Part shown: positions 30,980 to 38,703 of the stretch, in pieces | Layout of the letters: each line of letters starts with the position of its first letter | Position numbering within the stretch: the stretch's first letter is position 1 | The notes under the pieces: model-generated | What the model was told of the DNA's origin: nothing | The model's database searches: none | What the model saw: the letters and a program-made list of their open reading frames with translations, nothing else | Assembly (NCBI RefSeq): GCF_009604425.1 | Contig: NZ_WEGI01000014.1 | Location: forward strand, 248,001 to 312,000 | Reading direction: 5' to 3' | DNA: 64,000 nt | Origin: Nocardia aurantia | Lineage (GTDB): Bacteria; Actinomycetota; Actinomycetes; Mycobacteriales; Mycobacteriaceae | Made by a program: the position numbers and the translations under genes

Positions 30980-32446
30980 ATGGAGTGGAGTTTTCGGTCG
31001 GCCGAGGAGCAGCGGAACGCGCTCCGGGCCGGTGAGGTGACCTCGGTGGAGCTGACCGAGGAGGCGATCGCCCGGATCGAGCGGGGCGACAAGGCGATCA
31101 ACGCGATCTGCGTCCCGGACTTCGACCGGGCGCGGGCCGCGGCACGTGACGCCGACGCCGCGTACACGCGCGGCGAAGATCGGCCGTTGCTCGGTATCCC
31201 GATCACGGTCAAGGAGTCCTACAACATCGCCGGATTGCCGACGACGTGGGGGATGCCGCAGTTCGCGGACCATCGGGCCGCCGAGGACGCGCTGGCGGTG
31301 GCGCGGGTGAAGGCCGCGGGCGCGGTAATCCTAGGCAAGACCAATGTGCCGCTGATGCTGCAGAATTGGCAGAGCTTCAACGAGATCTACGGCACCACCA
31401 ACAATCCGTGGGATCACGATCGCACGCCGGGTGGATCCTCCGGTGGATCGGCGGCGGCGCTGGCATCGGGGTTCGGCGCGCTGTCCCTCGGCTCCGATCT
31501 CGCGGGGTCACTGCGCAATCCGGCGCATTTCTGCGGGATCTACGCGCACAAGCCGACCCTGGGACTCGTGCCGGCCCGGGGGATGGTGCCGCCGCCGGCA
31601 CGGGCATTGCCGGCCGAGGGCGACCTCGCCGTCTGCGGTCCGATGGCGCGCACCGCCCGCGATCTCAGCCTACTGCTGGATGTGCTGGCGGGACCGGACC
31701 CGCTGACGCACGGCATCGCCTACGATCTGCGGCTGCCGGCCGCGCGGCACCAGCGGCTCGCCGACTTCCGGGTCCTGGTACTCGACGAACATCCGTTCAT
31801 CCCGACCGGATCCGCGGTGCGGGGCGGGGTCGAGCGGGTCGCCGAGGCACTGACCGCGGGCGGGGCCCGCGTCGAACGCGACAGCGCGCTGCTGCCCGAT
31901 CTGGCCGAGGCCGCGACACTGTATGTGCGGTTGATGATGTCCCAAGCCGGCGCCAACCTCACCGCCGAGATGTACGACCAACTGCGGACGACGGCCGCGG
32001 GCCTGAACGCGGACGACCGCAGCCTCGACGCTGCCCGGCTGCGCGGGGTGGCCCTGACCCACCGCGAGTGGATCGGCGTGAACCACCGGCGGGAATCGCA
32101 CCGCGACCGCTGGCGGCGATTCTTCGCCGAATTCGATGTCGTGGTGTGCCCGATCACGCCGGTTCCCGCGTTCCCGCACGACCACGGTTCCGACCGTGCG
32201 GAACAACAGGTCGACATCGACGGCGTCGGCTATCCGTACGCGGACCAGCTCGTCTGGCCCGGCCTGGCCACCATGCCCGGCCTCCCGGCCACCGCCGTGC
32301 CCACGGGACCGTCGCCCGAGGGCCTGCCGGTCGGCGTGCAGCTCATCGGACCGATGTTCGAGGACCGCACCCCGCTGCGGCTGGCCGAACTGCTCGAACC
32401 GGAGCTCGGCGGCTTCCGGGCTCCACCGAACCCGTTCAGCGACTGA
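30980..32446 (+). CDS. amidase (amidase-signature family)
   Basis: The 488-residue enzyme has the AS-family Ser-cisSer-Lys triad: Lys78 in TVKESYNIAG, Ser153/154 in PGGSSGGSAAALASG and nucleophile Ser177 in GSDLAGSLRNPA. A C-terminal segment PGLPATAVPTGPSPEGLPVGVQLIG is typical of the family. It hydrolyses an amide, either an amino-acid/aryl amide or a nitrile-derived one; specificity is not evident. A -10 element TAGGGT (30967-30972) lies 7 nt before the ATG, so it is probably leaderless. Its 3' end overlaps the convergent SDR gene by 11 bp. Confidence 0.9.
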   Translation: MEWSFRSAEEQRNALRAGEVTSVELTEEAIARIERGDKAINAICVPDFDRARAAARDADAAYTRGEDRPLLGIPITVKESYNIAGLPTTWGMPQFADHRAAEDALAVARVKAAGAVILGKTNVPLMLQNWQSFNEIYGTTNNPWDHDRTPGGSSGGSAAALASGFGALSLGSDLAGSLRNPAHFCGIYAHKPTLGLVPARGMVPPPARALPAEGDLAVCGPMARTARDLSLLLDVLAGPDPLTHGIAYDLRLPAARHQRLADFRVLVLDEHPFIPTGSAVRGGVERVAEALTAGGARVERDSALLPDLAEAATLYVRLMMSQAGANLTAEMYDQLRTTAAGLNADDRSLDAARLRGVALTHREWIGVNHRRESHRDRWRRFFAEFDVVVCPITPVPAFPHDHGSDRAEQQVDIDGVGYPYADQLVWPGLATMPGLPATAVPTGPSPEGLPVGVQLIGPMFEDRTPLRLAELLEPELGGFRAPPNPFSD

Positions 32447-33245
32447 GGGATTCGTCGACCGCGGCGAGCAGCCGGGCGAGGTCTGCGGCGTCGTCGGGGC
32501 CGGGCACCAGCGGGACGGGCTTCGCGCCCCGATACGCGTGCCGGGCCGCCGGCGGATTCTCGATCAAGGCGACGAGCGGCGCCACCGCGGCGGCGGGCGA
32601 CTCACCGATGAGCCCGAACACCGTGGCGCCGAGTCGAAGTGCGAATGTGTAGTCGCCCGCGAAACTCGATCGCACCGCCCGGCGCGGCCCCCAGGTGAGG
32701 TAGCTCAGCCGAGGGTCGGCGGCGGTCGCGGCGATGCCGAGCAGTTCGTTGGCCCGGCGCTGCTGCGCATTGGACGCGGCGAAGCTGAAAGCGCGCTCCG
32801 ATTCGAGGTCGTCGACGTCGATCGCGCCGGGCTTCGTCCCGGGCACCGCGACATTCACGATCACCGGTCGCGGTGCCGCGGAGAGCAATTCGGCGAGCCC
32901 GGTCACCAGAAGGTACTTCGACACGAAGAACAGCACCCAGGACGCCTCGTGCCCCTCGGCCGTGACGTGCCGCCGCTGCCGGATGTACGACGCGGCCAGC
33001 ACCAGCGCATCAATCCGATCGTGGTCGTTCACGATGTCGGCGACCACCCGCCTGCTCTCCGCGATCGACGAGAGATCCGCGGCCACGAACCGCGCCCGCT
33101 CGCCGCCGCCGGCCGACGCGACGAGGCCGTCGAACTTCTCGCGGCTGCGGCCCACCACGATCACCCGATCACCGGCCTCCAGGTAATGCCGCACCAGCGC
33201 GGCGCCCATCCCGTCCGTACCGCCGGTCACGATCACGGTCCGCAT
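32436..33245 (-). CDS. SDR-family protein with degenerate active site
   Basis: The 269-residue protein has the SDR cofactor motif VTGGTDGMGAAL, a DLSSIAES segment and an ALVLAAS strand (NNAG variant). At the expected Ser it reads VNVAVPG. At the expected Tyr-x-x-x-Lys it reads FAASNAQQRR, so both catalytic Tyr and Lys appear missing. It resembles retinol-dehydrogenase-like SDRs in length but may not reduce by the normal route. It is divergent from a TetR gene with two strong palindromes between, so it is probably the regulated target. Confidence 0.75.
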   Translation of the reverse strand: MRTVIVTGGTDGMGAALVRHYLEAGDRVIVVGRSREKFDGLVASAGGGERARFVAADLSSIAESRRVVADIVNDHDRIDALVLAASYIRQRRHVTAEGHEASWVLFFVSKYLLVTGLAELLSAAPRPVIVNVAVPGTKPGAIDVDDLESERAFSFAASNAQQRRANELLGIAATAADPRLSYLTWGPRRAVRSSFAGDYTFALRLGATVFGLIGESPAAAVAPLVALIENPPAARHAYRGAKPVPLVPGPDDAADLARLLAAVDESLSR

Positions 33246-33271
33246 CTCGAATTCCTCACTGTCGCCGACAT

Positions 33272-33319
33272 CGGAACATGCGTTCCGATGATTGCCAGCT
33301 TAACGGAACACATGTTCCG
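33272..33319. promoter_or_regulatory. twin palindromic operators, CGGAAC-N4-GTTCCG
   Basis: CGGAACATGCGTTCCG (33272-33287) and CGGAACACATGTTCCG (33304-33319) have identical 6-bp arms and are 32 bp apart, about three helical turns. The second lies just upstream of the -10 (TAGGCT, 33326-33331) of the TetR gene. The first is 27 bp from the SDR start. They are probable binding sites of the TetR protein at 33339. Confidence 0.75.
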
Positions 33320-33338
33320 CACTGATAGGCTGGGGGCC

Positions 33339-33920
33339 ATGACCGGGAAGCCGCGACAGAGCCGCGACGTGGCCGCCAACCGCGCGCAGATCGTCGAGGC
33401 GGCGGCAGCGGTATTCGAGGAACAGGGCCTGCGAGCCGATATGCGTGCCATCGCACGGGCGGCCGGCTTCGGCGTCGGCACGCTCTACCGGCATTTCCCC
33501 ACCCGGGAGGAACTGCTGCGCGCGATCACCGATGCCGACCTGCGGGATATGGCCGCGCTCGAACTGCCGCCGGACACCGTGGCACTGGAGGCGCTGCGCC
33601 TCTTCTTCACCGCGACCCTCACCCGGCTCGCCCGCAACCGCGCACTGCTCGACCTGCTCGCCGACAGTCGCCCCACCGCAACGGAATTCGAGGCATGCCT
33701 GCGGCACATGACGGCCGTAGGCCACGCCGCGATCGAGCGATCCGCCCGTGACGGCACCCTGGCCGCCGATGTCACCGCGACCGATATCGCCTACCAGTTC
33801 CTGGCATTGGCGCGCATCGTCCAACTCGTTCCCGACCCCGCGGCCGTACGACACCGGATCGACCTGGCCGTCCGGGGTCTGAGCGCGGTGGTCGTGCCCA
33901 ACCCGGCAGCCGACCGATGA
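33339..33920 (+). CDS. TetR-family regulator, SDR-linked
   Basis: The 193-residue protein has a TetR HTH (AAAAVFEEQGLRADMRAIARAAGFGVGTLYRHFPTREELL within residues 16-58) and a TetR_C_33/SbtR-like helical domain (AALELPPDTVALEALRLFFTATLTRLARNRALLDLL). A leaderless promoter is suggested by TAGGCT ending 7 nt before the ATG. It is divergent from the SDR gene and probably represses both through the paired CGGAAC palindromes. Confidence 0.82.
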   Translation: MTGKPRQSRDVAANRAQIVEAAAAVFEEQGLRADMRAIARAAGFGVGTLYRHFPTREELLRAITDADLRDMAALELPPDTVALEALRLFFTATLTRLARNRALLDLLADSRPTATEFEACLRHMTAVGHAAIERSARDGTLAADVTATDIAYQFLALARIVQLVPDPAAVRHRIDLAVRGLSAVVVPNPAADR

Positions 33921-33971
33921 GCCGCCGGACCGCGAATTCGGCGCTGATCACTGACCGCGGTGCCTGCTCAC

Positions 33972-35393
33972 TCAGTTCGCCTCCGCAGCAACGGTTTTCG
34001 CCGGACGGTTCTCGTCCGGCGTGCGTGGGGGAGCAGCGATCCCGAAGCGGGTGACGGCGAGGGCGCCGAGGAGGGCGACGGCGGCGGCGATCGCCAGGGT
34101 GTGCAGCCCGGCGAGGAAATGCGGCCCGGTCGGGCCGCCGGCCACCGCGCCGAAGATCGCCACTCCGCTGGCCGTGCCGATCTGCCTGGCGGTGTTGGAG
34201 ACTCCGGTCGCCAGACCCGAACGGCCCGGCGGCGTCGCCTGTACGACGGCGGCCACCACCGCCGCGGTGATCAATCCGGCGCCGCATCCGAGCAACGTGA
34301 ATCCGGCCAGCAGCCAGCCGAATCCGGCGGTGCGGGTCAGTCCGGTCAGCATCGGCGCGCCGATCGCGCCGACGACACAGCCCACGCTCACCACACCCCG
34401 CGCACCCCAGCGGGCCGTGCAGCGCCCCGCGACCGGTGCGAGGGCCACGAGCGGAACCGCCAACGGCAGCATCGTCGCTCCGGCCGCTGTCGGTGAAAGT
34501 CCGCGCACGTCCTGGAGATACAGCGTGCCGACGAACAGGATCCCGTTGAAGATCAGATTGCCGGTCAGGGCGACGGCGTTGGGGCTCAGAAAGGTCCTGC
34601 GGCGCAACAGGTCCAGCGGCAGGATCGGATTCTCGCTGCGGTTCGCGGACCAACCGGCGGCGAGCAGCGCGACGACCGTGACCGTCCCGGTCACCACGAG
34701 GGTGGTCGGGCTCGCGCCGTGCCCGGCGGCGATCACGGTGAACACCAGCCCGCTCAGCCCGGTGACGAATCCGGCCAGGCCGAACAGGTCGAGACGGCCG
34801 CCGCGGTCACCGGCCCGGCCCGGCACCGTCCACAGGGCGGCGGCGATCGCGACGGCGGTCAGCGGAACGTTGATCCAGAAGACCGGTCGCCAGCCGAACT
34901 GGTCGATGAGAATCCCGCCGACAAGCGGCCCGACCGGTAGCGCCAGCGAGGAGAAGGCCGCCCAGACACCGATCGCCTTCGCCTGCTCGGTACGCTCCGG
35001 GAACACGTCGACGATGACGGCCATCGTGCTGGGCAGCAGCAATGCGCCCCCGACACCCTGCACCACCCGCCCGGCGATCAGAACCGAGACCTCCGGCGCC
35101 AGCGCGCACAGCAGCGACGCGGCGCCGAACAGGGCGAATCCGGTGACCAGCACCCGCCGGTGGCCGATCCGATCGCCGATCGTGCCGCCGGCGAGCAGCA
35201 GCCCGGCGATGGCGACCACATAGCCGTCCACCACCCATTGCAGCGTCGCCACCCCGGCGTGCAACCCGTGCGCGATGCCGGGCAGCGCGACGTTGACGAT
35301 GGTGACATCGAGCAGAACCAGGAACATGCCGGCGCACATGACCGCGAGTACGCGCTGCCGGGACGGCGTTCGCTGCGAAATCGAGGAAACCAT
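33972..35393 (-). CDS. MFS drug exporter, DHA2 (14-TM) type
   Basis: The 473-residue membrane protein has TM1 GMFLVLLDVTIVNVALPGIA, TM2 LQWVVDGYVVAIAGLLLAGG, motif A GTIGDRIGHRRVLVTG and motif C-like LPVGPLVGGILIDQFGWRPVFW. It is most like the EmrB/QacA and MmrA-type pumps. A -10-like AACACT (35405-35400) ends 6 nt before the ATG. Just upstream is an inverted repeat with the same sequence as in the promoter of the ArsR-type gene at 38704, suggesting regulation by that protein. No other regulator is adjacent. Confidence 0.85.
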   Translation of the reverse strand: MVSSISQRTPSRQRVLAVMCAGMFLVLLDVTIVNVALPGIAHGLHAGVATLQWVVDGYVVAIAGLLLAGGTIGDRIGHRRVLVTGFALFGAASLLCALAPEVSVLIAGRVVQGVGGALLLPSTMAVIVDVFPERTEQAKAIGVWAAFSSLALPVGPLVGGILIDQFGWRPVFWINVPLTAVAIAAALWTVPGRAGDRGGRLDLFGLAGFVTGLSGLVFTVIAAGHGASPTTLVVTGTVTVVALLAAGWSANRSENPILPLDLLRRRTFLSPNAVALTGNLIFNGILFVGTLYLQDVRGLSPTAAGATMLPLAVPLVALAPVAGRCTARWGARGVVSVGCVVGAIGAPMLTGLTRTAGFGWLLAGFTLLGCGAGLITAAVVAAVVQATPPGRSGLATGVSNTARQIGTASGVAIFGAVAGGPTGPHFLAGLHTLAIAAAVALLGALAVTRFGIAAPPRTPDENRPAKTVAAEAN

Positions 35394-35415
35394 GCTCGCA
35401 GTGTTGCCCGCGATC

Positions 35416-35437
35416 GCTTCGGTGCGCGCCGAAGTGT
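35416..35437. promoter_or_regulatory. ArsR-type operator in the exporter promoter
   Basis: CTTCGG (35417-35422), TGCGCG, CCGAAG (35429-35434) is the same repeat and spacing as at 38663-38680, and the following GTGT is also shared. It lies 11-12 bp upstream of the exporter's -10, where a repressor would block polymerase. Confidence 0.6.
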
Positions 35438-35488
35438 GCCCGCGACCTCCGGGCTGCCGGACCCGCGAGCCGGACGACTATCGAATAT

Positions 35489-35506
35489 GGTTCGGGCTCC
35501 CGAACC
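35489..35506. promoter_or_regulatory. 18-bp palindrome upstream of the YjbR-like operon
   Basis: GGTTCGGG-CT-CCCGAACC has perfect 8-bp arms and ends 41 bp before the ATG at 35548. It lacks a U-run, so an operator is more likely than a terminator. The protein that binds it is unknown; MerR- or TetR-type dimers commonly bind such sites. Confidence 0.55.
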
Positions 35507-35547
35507 CTCGCCGAGATGCGGGAAATCGACCAGGAAGGGATTTGATC

Positions 35548-36294
35548 ATGCGTGCGCAACAATTGCTTTCGGTCGCGCAGAAGACGGCGGCGCGGTTGCC
35601 CGGAGCGGTTTCGGAACAGCCGTTCGGCCCGGATTGGCAGGTGTACAAGGTCGGCGCCAAGGTCTTCATGCTGGTGACCGAGGTACGTGGCGAGTCGATG
35701 GTGATCGTCAAGGCCGATCCCGATGACGCGATCGCATTGCGCCACCAATTCCCTGAGATCACGCCCGGATACCACATGAACAAACGGCACTGGATCACGG
35801 TGACCGCTGGTGACGGGATCTCGGCGCGGCTGGTCCGGGAGCTGGTGACCGACTCACATCGCCACGTGGTGTCGGGTCTGCCCGTCGCGGACCGGCCCGC
35901 GAACTCCGATCGCCGAGCCCGGCCCGGCCCGGCGCAGCGGGGCGGCCTGACCGGGACACGCCTCCAGTCCACGGCTCGTCGCATCGCGAACTCGCTCGCC
36001 GGGGTCAGCCACGGGCGACCGTTCGTGGAGAAGCTGGAGGTGTACAAGACCGGCGACAAGGTGTTTCTGATCGTCACCGACGATCCCGACGAGCAGATCA
36101 TCACCGTCAAGGCCGATCCGGAGCGCGGACAGCTGCTGCGCGAGTGTTTCCCGTCGGTGACAGTCGGCCGTTACCTGGACAAACACCATTGGGTATCGAT
36201 CGGCGCGGGACGCGGTGTCACCCCGGAGTTGGTGACCGAACTGGTCCACGATTCCTACGACCTGGTCCGCCGAGGCGCACTACGGAGGAAATAG
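35548..36294 (+). CDS. tandem YjbR/MmcQ-fold protein
   Basis: The 248-residue protein consists of two related halves. Residues about 1-110 contain EQPFGPDWQVYKVGAKVFML, SMVIVKADPDDA and PGYHMNKRHWITV. Residues about 135-245 contain GRPFVEKLEVYKTGDKVFLI, QIITVKADPERG and VGRYLDKHHWVSI. Each half has the YjbR/CyaY-like pattern, which normally occurs as a single ~115-residue domain, so this is an internal duplication. The fold is often DNA-binding in MmcQ-like proteins, but no activity is established. AGGAAGGGA precedes the ATG. The reductase gene follows after 3 bp. Confidence 0.75.
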   Translation: MRAQQLLSVAQKTAARLPGAVSEQPFGPDWQVYKVGAKVFMLVTEVRGESMVIVKADPDDAIALRHQFPEITPGYHMNKRHWITVTAGDGISARLVRELVTDSHRHVVSGLPVADRPANSDRRARPGPAQRGGLTGTRLQSTARRIANSLAGVSHGRPFVEKLEVYKTGDKVFLIVTDDPDEQIITVKADPERGQLLRECFPSVTVGRYLDKHHWVSIGAGRGVTPELVTELVHDSYDLVRRGALRRK

Positions 36295-36297
36295 TCC

Positions 36298-37290
36298 ATG
36301 ACCGAGACGATGCAAGCGATCAAGCTCTCCGGTCCCGGCAGCCTCGACGCGCTGGCGCCCTCCGAAATCTCCAAGCCCGAGGCTCGACCCGGCTGGGTGC
36401 GGATCCGGATCAAGGCATTCGGCGTCAACGAGTCCGAAATCACCAGCAGGAAAGGCGAATCCAGTGCGGACTTCACCTTCCCCCGCGTCCTGGGCATCGA
36501 GTGCGTCGGCATCGTCGACGCCGCCGACCCCGACAGTGGCCTGCGGCCCGGTCAGAAGGTAGCGACCATGATGGGCGGCATGGGTCGCTCGATCGACGGC
36601 AGCTACGCCGAATACACCCTCGTCCCCGCCGCGCAGGTCATCCCCTTCGACACCGACCTTCCCTGGGAGATCGTCGGCGCCCTGCCGGAGATGTTCCAGA
36701 CCGCCTACGGCTCGCTGACCACCGGCCTGGACCTGCGCGCGGGGCAGAACCTGCTCATCCGTGGCGAAACCTCGACCGTCGCCTTGTCCGCCGCCACCCT
36801 CGCCAAGGACATGGGTGCCACCGTCCTGTCCACCACCCGCAATCCGAACCGGATCGAATGGCTCCGCGAACGCGGCATCGACCACCCTCTCCTCGACGAC
36901 GGCCACATCGCCGGCGCAGTGCGGGCGATCGTCCCCGGCGGTGTCGACGCCGCCCTCGAATTGGTCGGAATGACAACGCTTTCCGACACCCTCGCCGCGG
37001 TCCGCACCCACGGCACCGGATGCTTCACCGGCGCACTCAGTGGGACCTGGACCATCGAGAACTTCGGCCCACTGGGTTTCATCCCCATCGGCGTCCGCCT
37101 GACCTGCTACGGCGGCAACGCCAGCGATCTACCCGCCGAGGTGTTCGCCCACCAACTCGAGGGCATCGCCGCCGGGCGCCTCACCCCCACCCTCGCCGCC
37201 GTCTACCACGGTCTCGAACAAGTGCGGCAAGCCCACAGCGACCTCGAAGCCGGCACCACCCCGGGAAAACACGTCGTCGTGCTCGACTGA
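36298..37290 (+). CDS. zinc-free MDR oxidoreductase (quinone-reductase-like)
   Basis: The 330-residue protein has an N-terminal GroES-like domain (GWVRIRIKAFGVNESEITSRKG and FPRVLGIECVGIVDAA) and a Rossmann domain in which the usual AxxGGVG motif is replaced by GETSTVALSAATLAK. No structural zinc cysteines or catalytic Cys-His-Cys set are visible, which fits the quinone-oxidoreductase branch. It uses NADPH to reduce quinones or enones. It starts 3 bp after the YjbR-like gene, so the two form one unit. A 19-bp palindrome follows 11 bp after the stop. Confidence 0.82.
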   Translation: MTETMQAIKLSGPGSLDALAPSEISKPEARPGWVRIRIKAFGVNESEITSRKGESSADFTFPRVLGIECVGIVDAADPDSGLRPGQKVATMMGGMGRSIDGSYAEYTLVPAAQVIPFDTDLPWEIVGALPEMFQTAYGSLTTGLDLRAGQNLLIRGETSTVALSAATLAKDMGATVLSTTRNPNRIEWLRERGIDHPLLDDGHIAGAVRAIVPGGVDAALELVGMTTLSDTLAAVRTHGTGCFTGALSGTWTIENFGPLGFIPIGVRLTCYGGNASDLPAEVFAHQLEGIAAGRLTPTLAAVYHGLEQVRQAHSDLEAGTTPGKHVVVLD

Positions 37291-37301
37291 AGCGCGGAGT
37301 A

Positions 37302-37320
37302 TGTGTGTTCCGAACACACA
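37302..37320. other. 19-bp palindrome after the reductase gene
   Basis: TGTGTGTTC-C-GAACACACA has perfect 9-bp arms around one base. It lies 11 bp after the stop codon. It could be a weak hairpin terminator, though there is no U-run, or a repressor site; its function is undetermined. Confidence 0.5.
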
Positions 37321-37453
37321 ACGCGGTCACGACGGCACGTCCCCGCCGACCCCCGGAATTCTGTGCGGCAGGGTGCGGACACGGGATGGTCGGCAAGCGA
37401 CAATTCCGCGAGCGGATGGGCACGACTTGTCTGCGATTGTGCTGCAAGTGATT

Positions 37454-38095
37454 TCAGGCGATTTCGGCGGACATGCCGGAGGGTATCCGACGGTACGGGG
37501 CGCCGACGCCGGGGCCGTTGTCGCCCAGGAAGCCGTCGACCATCGCGGCGCCGATGTCGTTGAGTGCGCCGTCGTGTACGGCGAAAGCCTGGCGTGGGGC
37601 CACTTCCCGCACGTAGTCGATCAGCTGGCCGGTGGTGGACCAGGGCCCGTGCACGGGCAGCAACAGGGTGTCGACAGCGACGTCCGGGACGGTGAGGGCG
37701 TCGCCGGGATGAAACAGGGCGTCGTCGATCAAGAACCCGATGTTGCCGACCCGCGGGATGTCGGGGTGGATGTCCGCGTGCCAGGTGCCGTACACCTTCA
37801 CCTCGAAGCCGGCCGCGGTAAACACCTCACCCGCGCCGACCGCGGTGACTCGCGCACTCGAGCCGTCCAGCTGTCGAGCTACGGAGGTGTTGGTCCAGAT
37901 CCGCAGAGCCGGATTCTGCTGGGTGGCTTTGCGAAGCGTCGCTTCGGAGAAGTGGTCGAAATGTTCGTGGGTGACCAGGACCGCGTCGGCCCCCTCCAAC
38001 GCCTGCGGATCGGTGAGGCCGCCCGGATCGATCACCAGCCGACGGCCGTCGATTTCGACACGGACACAGGCATGACCGAACTTGGTGAGCTGCAT
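37454..38095 (-). CDS. metallo-beta-lactamase-fold hydrolase (UlaG-like)
   Basis: The 213-residue enzyme has MQLTKFGHACVRVEIDGRRLVIDPG, the metal motif THEHFDH (H-x-H-x-D-H), GTWHADIHPD, IDDALFHPGDAL and LLLPVHGPW as the further metal ligands. This is the short UlaG/YtnP-like branch of MBL hydrolases acting on phosphoesters or lactones. AGGAG lies upstream of the ATG at 38095. It is divergent from the MarR gene with a palindromic site in the gap, indicating control by that regulator. Confidence 0.82.
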   Translation of the reverse strand: MQLTKFGHACVRVEIDGRRLVIDPGGLTDPQALEGADAVLVTHEHFDHFSEATLRKATQQNPALRIWTNTSVARQLDGSSARVTAVGAGEVFTAAGFEVKVYGTWHADIHPDIPRVGNIGFLIDDALFHPGDALTVPDVAVDTLLLPVHGPWSTTGQLIDYVREVAPRQAFAVHDGALNDIGAAMVDGFLGDNGPGVGAPYRRIPSGMSAEIA

Positions 38096-38131
38096 GACGC
38101 TCCTCAGACTTCCCGAAAAATACAACCAATA

Positions 38132-38150
38132 TGTACAACTTAACTGTACA
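38132..38150. promoter_or_regulatory. MarR-type operator between MBL hydrolase and MarR gene
   Basis: TGTACA-N7-TGTACA forms an inverted repeat with an outer pair CAACC (38123-38127)/GGTTG (38155-38159) about the same centre. It precedes the MarR -10 (TAGGGT, 38171-38176). It is the probable autoregulatory site. Confidence 0.6.
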
Positions 38151-38182
38151 CCTAGGTTGCGTGATCGGGATAGGGTGGAGCG

Positions 38183-38611
38183 GTGAACGACGAACTCGCC
38201 GAAGATCTGCGGCACGCGATCGGCGCGCTGGTCCGCGCCGTGCGGGTCATCGACACCATCCCGCCCGGAGAAGCCGCCATCCTCAGCCACCTCGACCGCG
38301 ATGGCCCGCACACCACCGTCGAACTGGCGCAGCGGCGCAACGTGACGCACCAGTCGGCCGCCAAGTCCGTCAAGGAACTGCTGGGCGCCGGCCTGGTGCG
38401 CACCGCCCCCCACCCCGACGACGGCCGCAAACACCTGCTGTACATCACGGATGCCGGCCGCGCCCGCCTGCGACGCGAACGTACCCAGCGCGCCACATCA
38501 CTCGACAGCGCCATCCGCAACACACTCACCGCCGACGAGCGGCAGCAGTTGCGGGACTGCGTACCACTACTGACCCGCCTCACCACCCATATCAACGGAC
38601 CCCGACCGTGA
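38183..38611 (+). CDS. MarR-family regulator
   Basis: The 142-residue protein has the MarR winged helix: GEAAILSHLDRDGPHTTVELAQRRNVTHQSAAKSVKELLGAGLVRTAPHPDDGRKHLLYITDAGRARL, with the DxR wing (PDDGRKH). Dimerisation helices flank it. The start is GTG at 38183 with -10 TAGGGT 6 nt upstream (leaderless). It is divergent from the MBL hydrolase and probably represses it and itself through the TGTACA palindrome. Confidence 0.82.
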   Translation: MNDELAEDLRHAIGALVRAVRVIDTIPPGEAAILSHLDRDGPHTTVELAQRRNVTHQSAAKSVKELLGAGLVRTAPHPDDGRKHLLYITDAGRARLRRERTQRATSLDSAIRNTLTADERQQLRDCVPLLTRLTTHINGPRP

Positions 38612-38659
38612 TCAGGTCACGGCTTCACCTGACTCAACGTGGTGCAGTTCATTACGACG

Positions 38660-38683
38660 ACACTTCGGTGGGCGCCGAAGTGT
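38660..38683. promoter_or_regulatory. ArsR-type operator upstream of its own gene
   Basis: ACACTTCGG, 6 bases, CCGAAGTGT is a perfect inverted repeat with 9-bp arms ending 8 bp before the -10 (CAGACT, 38692-38697) of the gene at 38704. The core CTTCGG-N6-CCGAAG recurs in the exporter promoter at 35417-35434. Confidence 0.7.
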
Positions 38684-38703
38684 CCGCGCGGCAGACTCGG
38701 AGT

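Noticed and set aside
37291..37453. Small gene between the reductase and MBL genes
   Set aside because: Frames here are short, Arg-rich and lack coding bias; only the 19-bp palindrome is notable.
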